The notes beneath the pieces are model-generated. The model saw only the letters and a list, made by a program, of their open reading frames with translations. It had not been told where the DNA came from and made no database searches. The translations under genes and the position numbers were made by a program. 64,000 nt of DNA from assembly GCA_947172415.1 (NCBI GenBank), contig OX359191.1, positions 7,301,130 through 7,365,129 on the forward strand. The letters run 5' to 3'. Source of the DNA: Chondrosia reniformis (taxonomy: Eukaryota > Porifera > Demospongiae > Chondrillida > Chondrillidae). This document shows, piece by piece, positions 46,018 through 57,500 of the stretch. How positions within the stretch are numbered: position 1 is the stretch's first letter; the number at the start of each line of letters is the position of its first letter.

Positions 46018-47039
46018 AATGTTCTTAAAGAACTTTTGTACTGATGTATGTCGAATTAAAATTGATTTTTTTCTGTTATCAGTGACTTTAAGTGTATTTA
46101 TGTCATTATTAATTTTATATTGAGTCATGTTTTGTAGATTTTTTTAGGAAGCATATGTTTCAAACTCCTGAACTACATTATGGTTTGGTTATACGTATTA
46201 CAGTGCAAGTTTATATTATACATAATGCAAAATATGATAAATTTAAGGAAATTTTATGAGATTAACAATGAAATTTAGCGGAACTTTTAATTAGGCCTCT
46301 TGCTGTTTTCCACATAAATTGGGAAAAAAAACTTCAAATATAAAACTAGTACTGTGTCTTGCAGCCTTTTGGGTTAGCTGTTCAATTATAGTTATAAATT
46401 GTGACTTGGAATGGACAATTATCAAGTCATAAATACATATAAATTTTGTACATACGTATGTTGTTTAATAGCTTTTTTATGTATATATAAATGCATGTCA
46501 GTTAGCATTTTCTATATCAAATTAGATGAAAAATGGCTTAAGAAAGCTAGATACATTGGAATGACTGGTAAACTTGCAATGATGATCAAATTGGATTGCA
46601 TTCAGTGACTACACTTGATATGTCATTGCAAAATATAGCTTTATTTATCTTTTTTTCCTTTTTCGCTTTCTATATTATTTTTTCCCTCTTTTCTTACACA
46701 CACAATTTTAACTTTTTTGTTTGGACCACTCCCCACTATGAAATGATATAGTCAGGTCTCTGATTGACTGCATAACTGCAATCAATATGCAATAGTTTAC
46801 AAGAGTATACTGTATGCTTATAGATCTCATAATTATATTATCACCAATTAGGATTGCGTAAAAAAACATTGCACAATGATCATATTTGCTGATAGATATA
46901 ATTCTGGAAATATACATTTTGAAAAGGAAAAATGTTCAAAAAATAAGTTGAATTAGTTCTTCACGTTTGAGTCTTCTTACACCAATGTTTCTTCTCCTTT
47001 TGAGTGGATACTGGATTGTTGCTACTGTACTTCGCTTTG
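46018..47039. other. AT-rich gene-free stretch
   Basis: No gene seen. Long T-rich tracts near 46640-46720. It includes the presumed 3' UTR of the Rab-like gene. Confidence 0.5.
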
Positions 47040-47930
47040 CATCACTTTACTGAGTGTAAAGGTGACCCCAGGGCACACCACGAGGAGGTAGAAGTACTTC
47101 GTGCCCCAAATGGCCTCCGGTTTCTCAACTCTGTTTGACACTTCCACTACTTGCGTCGTAAGAGAAGTTGCACGGGAGCGATCCGGCGTACCTGACCGAC
47201 CTATGACCAGTTACTAGTCTTGCCCTGCCATGCTACGAACAGAACAAGCCCGACCCTGGCGGACCACAAACTCCCACCAATGAGAATCATCATGTGCACA
47301 CAACGTAGCTTGGGAACACTGCACACAGACTTTAGCTCATTGGGATCGGCCAGGCGCTTTAGAGTAGGGACCCATCAGTTCAATGAACTATAAGAAAAGA
47401 ATTGAAAATACATGATATAAAATGAAATACTGCATTGATGCATGTATACGAAAACTGAATGCAAAATCAAATTAAAATTAATGCAAATGCCTTTCAAACC
47501 AACCTGAAGCTGCAGCCTACAACAGGGGTTCCTGACCGACTACGTAGTGGCACTGGACCCACGCTCCTCCAGGTACGGGTCGTATAGCAAGAATCCGCAA
47601 GTGCCAATTTAACACACAAGCAGGATTAATAGTGAGATACATCTCCAGGCACTAACCCATAGGTAGAGAGACCACCCCACTATACGAACACCGATGACCC
47701 TTTGTCGCATGGTACCATGGTCGTGCTCCTACCACGGTTGACGCATCGATCCACACCAAAGTAGACCTCCAGAGTTGATAGCCGGAGGCCAAAGACTGGA
47801 AATTTCCTCGACTATTTATTAGAAATTGTCGGCGGGAAATATCGTGAACTTGGCGGAAAATTGTGAAACCAAAATTCTGTTGATTGTTTTCGACGTCATG
47901 TTCAAGAACAATAGACAACATGCAGAACAT
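47040..47930 (-). other. GC-richer block with splice-like signals: possible spliced non-coding RNA or decayed gene
   Basis: This block is visibly GC-richer than both flanks. On the minus strand a donor (CTTCAG|GTTGGTTTG near 47504) and an acceptor (TTCTTATAG before about 47388) frame an intron of about 115 bp. Open stretches occur in different frames (47652-47930; a run containing PTLKRLADPNELKSVC at about 47210-47380; a run containing KPEAIWGTKYFYLLVV at about 47010-47200) but do not join simply. No family is recognised. Two TTTCC(C)GCC E2F-like sites sit at about 47835-47862, consistent with a promoter for a minus-strand transcript. Confidence 0.35.
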
Positions 47931-48273
47931 AACCCGGCCTATTCAGCAAGTTGTTATTGTTATTGATTTTCGATTAGAAATTATTCAGCGAAGCAAATCA
48001 TAAAAATGTACAGTCACCCCATGAATAGAAATGCTTAATTAATAAACAAGCTATCAGTAGCTTAATGAACCTCTGATGGCAGTGATCTTTTATTTCACAA
48101 GCTCTTGCAAGTGCATGAATCGACATGTCAATCGGCATGTTTCATGCACAACACAGGACAACGTCGTAAAGATGCATATTTAACAAAAAATCACTATTTG
48201 GGCTATTGTGTTTTTAGTGAGCATACGTAGCTATTGTGTTGGGATGTTTTTGTACAATTATCTTTTACGCTAG

Positions 48274-48943
48274 CCTCGTGCTATTGCTCAATCAATTTGT
48301 GAATCCCTAGTGGCCGTTGCTCAACCTAGGAACTTTGGCGTTGTCCATGCCTACAATACACTCATTGGTAGGTCTTGTTTAGAGAATCAGACAAACTATA
48401 GCTACTTTAAATGAAGTCTATAATGTATATAGTTCAGTTATAATGAATACGTAATAATTAATCAGCATCTGTAAACCATACTTTCAACTTGTGGGACGGT
48501 TCAAAATGTAATTTGTACTTAACGTTAACGTTTAAATATAATTTTGATTAGACAAGTATATGTCTTATTCTATATTTGATTTCCTGTACATTCATCTATT
48601 TATAGAATTTTCATGGAAGTTAAATATCAGTTACCTAGCAACATGTCCAATTAAGAAACAAGGAGGAATGAGTGGAATTGTGATTAAAGTTATTAGCTTA
48701 ACCCATTCAGGAAGTGTTGGATCAAGGGAAAATTTACATGGAATTCACGGTGAGTAAAACAACTGTAAAGGTCCTGGATTACACTTTTCAATGGGACCAC
48801 CAGATTAAGCATGTCTACCGGTCCCTAGTAACTAGTAACACCCAACTACTGTAATTCAGTTAGGGGAGGTGTGTAGTACATGCTTAACAGATTCTCTGTA
48901 TCCTATAGATCTGTTTGGCTATGAAACTGTACAATCTCTTTGA
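48274..48943 (+). CDS. Possible small multi-exon gene (fragment, unknown)
   Basis: Three candidate exons, 48274-48367, 48606-48749 and 48909-48943, have AG/GT borders and join in agreeing phases. The product would contain ICESLVAVAQPRNFGVVHAY, LNISYLATCPIKKQGGMSGI and ENLHGIHDLFGYETVQSL before a stop. No start exon was found, no family is recognised and the sequence is short, so this may be chance or a gene remnant. Phase agreement across two introns is the main support. Confidence 0.3.
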
Positions 48944-50295
48944 GCAAGATTAGGAAAATTTGATGGGTAAGTTGGACCTCAGTTTGGCAAGATATCTGTT
49001 TTGGATGTCACTCCTGTCTTAGCCTCCTGAGGTCTCAAGCTCGTCAACTCAGTATACATGTATAAAGTGTATACGTATAGCTGTACAATTATATGTAAGC
49101 GTGATCTTAGGACTCTGTTAACCTTTTAACAAATTCCAAACATTCTCCAGCCAAACTACTCATTAGTAGTCAATTAGCCTTATAATTGAGCAATATAAAC
49201 CTGCCGACCATATGCTCAAAGAATACTTGCATGGCAGAGGCATACATGTATATCTTAGCAAAGTGTACATGTACAAACTATTAAATGTAAACCTAGTTCG
49301 ACATTAATCATAAAGCACGCATGCAGTTTCAATTCTTATGCAACATACATTATTATTCATTGGGTATTGCAAGCTCGAATGATCTAGTGTATATTGACAC
49401 CACAATCTAAGCAGAAGAGAAATGTGCAATGAATGGACTACAGGATCGGATGTGAATGCACAATTTGATTTATAAAATGGCAGTAGAGTGAAGTTGTTTG
49501 CTATCAAAGATGAAACTTTATTAATACATTTTCTTTTAAAATTAACGTTATTTGGTTTCCTTCTTGTTCACTTTAAGGTATTAATTACATTCTAGCAGCT
49601 TTGTATGCACTTGTTTGTCTTGTCTAGTTATTTAAAACTTTGTTGTTACTCCTTTATAAACTCATAAAATTTATCAGACACTTAAACACTTGATCAGTTT
49701 GCTTCCTAATTTGGTAAGTATATATTTGGCAGAGGGTATGTAGCCAAGTTTAGCTATGTACATAGGGATCATGACATCCCCAAACTTATATAGAAGTGAT
49801 ATGCATGATTCAGTCACTTAAATAATTTTAGTATACCACTAGTTCTATGTGGTTATAGCCATGTCACATTCATGTACAGGTTAACCATATACCTATAGCA
49901 ACTGACTTTAGGAGGATATTCTATATCATACTATACACATATGATGTTATTGTTATTGCTATTGTTATTGCTAACCTTAAGTTCTTTATAATGTATAGTA
50001 CATGGGTTCATGTAGCCCATTGTCTAATTCCTCTCAATGGCTGTCAACCTACTGCTTTAGATCACTTGCAAAACAATTTAGTCCACTATTGCCATGGTAA
50101 CAGCCTATTAACAATTAGGAATGGTACCAAACAATTTAGCTATAGTAATAGCCAATTTTATAGGGACTATCTAAATTTTAAGTTGGATGGTGAATTATGT
50201 ACTCATCCCAAATTCAATAATGTCAATTTCTAGCTAAAATGCATTAGCATTACTATACTGTACAAAATATATTCACTTAAAAACATGAAGAATTA
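48944..50295. other. AT-rich stretch without recognised genes
   Basis: Contains a TTATTG/TATTGC short repeat near 49945-49972 and a chance-looking plus-strand ORF at 49991-50233. No supported feature. Confidence 0.4.
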
Positions 50296-50567
50296 CTAAG
50301 CAGTCAAGTTACTCTGTGATGTTTGGAGGCTGTAAGGCTGCACCTGTTCGCATGACAACCAATAATTTAAACATAAGTAATATTAAGATTTTAGACTAAA
50401 GATTACTGGCTCACCTGAAAGTCGTCAATCAAGATGGAATATTTCATAGTACTATTTTTTATCTGCTGTAGTAAAATTTGCATTTCTCGTAAGGTGGAAG
50501 GAGAGTTTGTTTGATAACTTGGACTCTTTGGGTGTGACCATTTCCATAACTTCCGTCTCCTTGCCAT
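50296..50567 (-). CDS. Two-exon small ORF of 66 residues (hypothetical)
   Basis: Exon 50415-50567 begins with Met and reads MARRRKLWKWSHPKSPSYQT, later LREMQILLQQIKNSTMKYSI. A GT donor at 50413-50414 joins in phase 0 to exon 50296-50343 (VQPYSLQTSQSNLTA, stop). An upstream acceptor at about 50632 suggests a 5' UTR exon. The protein has a basic, Trp-rich start and an amphipathic helix. No family is recognised. The consistent splice phases favour a real transcript, but coding is unproven. Confidence 0.4.
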
Positions 50568-50632
50568 GGGTAAAGTTCATGTGGATGGACCAGTCCTGAT
50601 GACCATTGCAGGGAAACTTGAAACTAGAGAGA

Positions 50633-51510
50633 AGCAAATATATTCTAATTATTCAAAGTAGCAATAACAGTGAGGTCAGAACAAACAGGACCCACTAGAA
50701 AGTACAAGATTAAAAAAAGACGACATACACAAACATTATTATCCTCGACATTACAATACTTAGTCCGTGTGTCTGTGTCTGTTATACCACACTTTGAGTG
50801 CATAGGGAGTGTATAGGTTCGAAAAACAGTACCAGTAGGTATGCAATGCAGTACTAAAGATTTGCATATGCGTATTTTCAGAAAAATACTACTTTTGGAA
50901 GATATGATGTTATTTGCTCATTGAGGCGACTTATATACAAGTGGCCATTTTAAATTGGGACCACACATGTTCACATACTCTGCAGGACTATCTACTTTAT
51001 TACTTATGGTACTCAGCAACCAATGAATTGCCTTTATAGGAAGATATACAGTACAGTGCTGTAGGGTGAGGTAACACCTCTACACACCATTAAACTTAAA
51101 TTGGTTGATTATTGCTCGCACATTATTTGACATTTGCTATACAGTTTGGGAAACCAGTGATCTTACAAAAACACTTGGGATTTACACTTGGTAGTTTTCA
51201 TTTTTCCTACATCATATATAGGCTCTTCTCTTCCGAGGATAGATTTCACCTATAATTTCAGTTTATTAGGAAGGTGAATCACATTTGCCTTATCTCTTAT
51301 GAAACTAACTGTATATACATTCAAGTGTGCATGCAATGCTACATCTACCAGTATTACCATGTGTACAATGTCTTTTAAAATATTGACACAAAAATTTACA
51401 GGTGCAAAAAGGATCTAGCCAAATGTAATAATAAAACAGGTGGATATTAATAGGAGTCAGATTAAGTATTGCATTAATGAAGCATAAAAGAATTTGGAAA
51501 AATTGGTAAA
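50633..51510. other. Gene-free spacer
   Basis: Between the small ORF and the last exon of the multi-PH gene I see AT-rich sequence and no supported exon; it probably holds the multi-PH 3' UTR. Confidence 0.4.
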
Positions 51511-54500
51511 TTAAAGAGCTGTTCCACTGCCTCGAATCAAAAGAGCACTCTGTAAAATTAGAATTAAGCATTTTAAATTTAGTTCAATTGCTTTACTATA
51601 GGTACAGCCATCTCACCTTGTTCACATTATCACTATGACGACCATTGGCACTATCTGGCCTGGATCCTCCATTTTGCACTGCATTTGGTTGCCCTGACGA
51701 TAAACTTTTAGTAAACCTCCTAGGGCTGAGTACTAAGGGAGAAGATATAGTGGGCGTTCCAGCCTCAACCTCAGATGAGTGGGACTTGGCAGACCCAGGA
51801 CGTTTAGAGTTATTCAACCAGACATGATAAGCAAATTCTTCTGGAGATGTTAACCCACCTGTTGCAAGGAGAGCAGAGAGAGAAACTTTGAATTAAGCAA
51901 GAATCATAATGTTTTCCTAATACATATATATTGCTTGGTAAGTGTACGTACATGCGTACATATATTATTAGCAACTATTTAAATCTAATATGTACGTATC
52001 TATTGGAATGCATATACGTATTATAGACACTTTTGAATGTATGTATGATAGATAGATATAAAACAAGACAGTAACGCCCTATTTATTGGAGATTATATTT
52101 AAAGCAATCTCACAACAAACCTTTAGGAAGGAATATTTCACTGGCTTGAGAAGAAGCAGATTCGGAGGTGTGGGTGCGATGAAGCTTAATAGGCATCGGA
52201 GGGGGCTTGGAGGAAGTGACGGCAATCTTGGGAGTAGTCATCGGAGATTTCAGTTGTGTGTCATACCTCGGTGAACTAGCAACAGTAGAGTCATCAGTAA
52301 GAGTAGAGTTTAGTGGATCTTCAGCATCCATTTCAATCAAGCTTGGATTTTTACCATCTCCACCTTCCAAGGCCTTCAATTCCTCTGCCTTTCTCTTTTG
52401 TAAGACTGCTATTGTCTGTAATTCAGCCTGCCTGTTAACCTTGATGCATTTCTCAAGGTATGGCAGCACCTGGTCAATTTGATTCATCTTAGTCAGTACT
52501 ACCTGCCAAGTGTTTTTGGCAAGGTCATCTCCGGTCTGCGCTCTTTCGGATAAAACTTTGCTATGTTTGTCAAGTTCCCTTTGGATGTACATGAGAGATC
52601 GCTGCTGCTGCTTAAGGCTTTGGTCTGCCTTTCGAGCCACCTGTAAACAAATATTGATTTGTGTTGTCAATAAGTCCCATATATCACAAGTCAGGTAAGT
52701 ATAGCAGTGAGGCCATGATTACATAATACCTATACTTGCAGAATAATGTACAAGAATATTATGTACCTTTCGAGTTTTCTTTACATCCTTTTCAAACTTC
52801 CTCATCACTTGATCTTGTTTTGTCTCACCCAACAGTTTTAGACTCTTGTCTCTTTTGCGTTTGCCTTCACTTCGTGCTGGCATAGTAGCTCCTGAGGAAA
52901 ACAAAGCATGACACATTACCTAACACTTACACTAGCATCAAGACTTTACACAAACCTTCAGGTACTCCTCTTTGTATTCCCTGTTCTAGGGCACCAAACC
53001 ACTTTCCCAGATCAGATCTATCTTCAGCGGAAATGAAAATGGGAGCCTGTTCATTTGGCTCCAGCAGTATCATATAAGTTCCTCTAGACATTGACCCAAC
53101 TAGTTGCATCTTACAGCTAGGAAGGTGTGTCACCTAGGGGGAGGAGTCAAGTACACAGTATACAATTACTATATGATAAATTGTAGCCAGAGATGTAGAT
53201 ACATATAATAGTATTACCATTACTACATTGCTATAATCTGTTAGTGGTTTACATATGTACGGAATAACAGATATGATATGGCAGTTGTGTATATGTATGT
53301 ACGTACATACATATACACAACTGCCATATCACATTTCAGCTAATTAATCTTTGATAATGGATCAATTAAGTCAATACAATGCAATAATTGGGCCTCATTT
53401 CAGTGTATGAGTGAATGAGACCTAGAATATCAAATGTCATATACGTTTGTATGTACATATATGGACATGCATACATACCTGTATTGCAACTTGTGAACTG
53501 GCTGTCTGGTAGATGTGGAAGTAGTGGTCTGTCACTGAGCACCAATACTTAGTCCATGGCTCCTTATCCAGCTTCACGTCAATCATACCAGAGTAAATCC
53601 GATTGGTCAATTTTGAATAGGGCGTGGTCAACATGGGTTCTCGTTGGTGAAGCTTCCTGGATGGCTTGAGTGGGGATTTCTGCATGTTTGGAGAAAAAAA
53701 ACACTGTTTAATCCTAATATTCAATTTAATTGGATTCATTGCACTCACAGGGGCTCTGGCATCCTTGTAGGCTTGTTGTACTTTCTCTGCAGTTTCTGGG
53801 GACATTTTCAGTGACTGCTGCGAGGCCTCATACAGAGCCACTATACAGGACCAGTAATCCCCTTCTCTGACGGACCCGAATGTCTGTAGCTTCTGCTGTC
53901 CACTGGAAGGTTTCAGTGTAAAGACAAGATGACCCTGATTGGCTGATTTTTCAACGTTTAACTCTAAAGCAGCTCTGATCAGTGGGAGGGCACTTAGTGG
54001 TGTTGTGTTGGTGTGGGTGTAGTAGAGTAACAGCTTCTCATCCTTGATACAACAATGCCTATCCAGCCATTTACCGCTATCATTCCTCCGCCTCAGCATC
54101 CCTTTGTAATGGACAGTTCCACTTGTGACAGCAGTACTTGCAAGCGACTCCATGGAGGAATATTGATTGGATCCAGTCGAAGGTCCTGGAGCAATGTCTG
54201 GGTAATCAAAGTTTGGTGGAAAATAGTAAAAAGAGGGAGTGCGATGGAGGGATTGGGAGCTGTCCATTGTAGCATCAGGAATGACGTAATCGGCACCATT
54301 GGTTGCTACCTCCAGCCATGTGCTGTAGTCTTCGGAGGCCTCGGCCATCAAGTAGAGTATACGACTGCTATTTAGGTTCCATACTTTGAAGACAAACTCA
54401 TGATTGCATTCCTACATTTAAGTATTGATTGGACATACAGTAGAATGTACGTACACAACCTTCAAACTTGTAAATATTTCATTAACTGATGCAACTAAAT

Positions 54501-57500
54501 TGTAGCATTATTGTAGGTCAGCTATAAATGTTAATGTGTTTGTGACTGTCATAAATGCTAAACTCCCTAAAATTGTTAAATTGGTACACACAATTAGTTG
54601 ACCAAGTTAATATGAGCCGACTAATACAAACCTGAGAAGCACGCGATACTCTTGATCCTCGCAGAGAAATAGAATCAATCAGCTCATCACATCCATCGTC
54701 GGTGAAGCAAAACAGTTTGAGGTTCTCCAGTACACAGAAGCACCGTTTCCATCCTTCAGAAGACTTCACTTTTGTGTGCTGTAGCTTCAACCATCCCCTG
54801 AGGAACTTCTTCACATTAGAGGAGAACACTTTACGTGTCTGAGAGGTGCTACCAGCCTGGGATGGGGTCATAGTAGTCAGAGATAGGCTGCGTCTGATGC
54901 TTTGGTTATCATCGTCTTCTACCTCCTTCTCGTTGACAATGCTGTCAAGGGTCTCGTTTGAATGCATCAGGACACTGCTCTGAAGGTCACTGGAACTGCC
55001 TCTGTTGGAGCGATGTGATCTTCGGAACATTGATTTCAAATCTGTGAACTTCCTCTTCCTATTCCCAGAGCTTGTGGACAGGATGTTTTCATCACTGGCT
55101 AGGGAGGAAGGAGTGTTCAATCTCGAGCGACCTTGTTCCTAATGTGATAAAGTATACACCTGTTACGTATATGTGCTACCATTTAAGAGTAAATTGGCAG
55201 ATATGTAAACATTAAACGATTTCAAAACAATCAACTCCCATGTGAACTAATTAAAGGCAAATTTGTACAATCCCCAAGACACTCTAAAGTAACTTATTTA
55301 TGTATTGTAACTCCAATTTAAGTAAACTTCTCACAAACTAGTTAAGTTCCAATGTTGACTATATGTACGTAAGCAAACCTTTGCCACATGTTCTAAGGAG
55401 TCCCATCTTTCCTTGAAGGCTGGGTCAATAACTCTGGCACTTTCCAGGCTGTTCAAGGACTGAACCTGAATAGAACAGCCTTTATTGAAAGCAACAAGCC
55501 ACTTTTGGTACTCGGATGCAGACTCTGCGGCCAGATGCATATGGTCATCACGACGTGGATCTCTCAACTTGAAGGACCAAGGTCGTCTGGAATCCAAATC
55601 CTCCATAATTTCACAACCTGGAAGCAAATGTTTTGTGACTGTAGAGTCATTCTTGTACATCTCAAAGCAGCTCCCTCGAATAGCACAGAAAATCTGTAAA
55701 AGGAAATTAAGGATTTCATACATATTTATAGTATATACAGTGTACAAAATCAACTAGTGAAGTAGGTACCTTGTTCCACTGAAATCTCTCCCTCTTGAAG
55801 AGGTTTCCTCTCATGAGACAAGAAGAGAAATCCATGTCTTTCTTTTTCTTCTTAATTTCACTATAAAGATGCTTATTGCTATTCCTTTCTGACATTATCT
55901 ATTGAAAACATATGGAAATGGAGAGTGTATCTGTTATTGATAATACGCAACCTGAGGACTTAACAGATAAACTACAGTGCAACTGAGCTTTTATTATATT
56001 GTGACAAAATTGCAGCATGAGACTTACTTATATACACACAAAAGTGATCAAAAACATAGAACATTGGTTAGCATGATGACATACGTACAGACAATACTTG
56101 AATTATATATGCATCTTTTTCATGTATACGTACATTTGTTCTTTGTTTTATTTCTTAAACTCAAATGGCATATAAAGATACGTACGTACATTACTGCATT
56201 TTTGTACTGCATTCAGGATGACTTGAAGAGTAATCCTTAGGTTATAGGCCTCCCTATGTTAAGATTTAATGCTAATGAGAAACAAACCTCTTCTAGTTCT
56301 CCGGGTGAAAAGTTCACTCCATTATCTGTCTGGGGACCAAACACTTGTGGTTTTGTTTTGAGTTTTTTAACTGCCTCGTCAGAGCTTCCGGAACTGCGTG
56401 AGCCCAGGGAATCAAAACTCTGCTCAATACTGCTTCCAAAGAAATTGCTTGTATCTAATTCTCTAGCATCTGGTGGGTAGTCATAATCGTCGTCGTTGGA
56501 ATTAGGGACACTTCTGGGAACTGAGTAGATCCCTTCTACAGGATCTGTGAACAGTTTGGCTCCAAATGGAGCAAGAGCAGATCGAGGAACATCATAGACT
56601 CCTTCCATCTCACTGAAGCAACTGCTTCTGCTCTCTGGAACACCACCAGAAAGTGTCAGTCTACGTAGATCACCATCAGTCTACAAGTATGGAGAAGCAA
56701 ATTGTTGAATAAAACAACATTTAGAAATTTAACTTAATTCTTCTATGAATTTTTGGCATGTACATAAATACAGATACAAATGTCATACTACTTGTATCTT
56801 CACTATGCAAGTACATACATATTTATATACGTACCTACGTACATATGCATGTGTACTTCTCACTAAACATCATCAAATAAATATGGAAGCAAGATAGCAG
56901 TCTGGCTATACCAGACTACCAACATACATACGTATGGACAGTTATAGTATGGAGCTGGTACATGCAGTGTGACATTCCTTACATTGCTACTGGTCATGGT
57001 GGTTTCACTCATTTCTTCATTTCTGTCATTCATCCACTCGCAAGCAAAGTCATCATCCATTTCTTGATCATATGCTTTAGTAGCCAAATCCAGCCTTCAG
57101 CCCAAAAAAAGAAGTGCATAAATTATAGTAAATGTACATCAGTTTAGAAGACATTTTAGAAGAATATATATAGATATAGATTTTATTGCTGAGGAAGACC
57201 TACGGGGTCGAAACGAAGTGTTGCTGATGCTCAAATTGTAACCAATTCATGTGTACATACGTACATGTTCTCAAAACAAGATAAGATTCCTATATATACG
57301 TACATACGTACGTATGTACTTTACAGATACTTTACAAATTAGCACAAATACTACCACCACATACAGCCCAATAATGCAGGATTGGTTAAGTCATCCCAAA
57401 TGGATAGACAAAATTGAGACTTTCAACAGCAATTACTGTACGTATTATGTTTTTGAAAAACTCACCGATTCCACCACTCCAAGAACTCTTCTTCATTATC

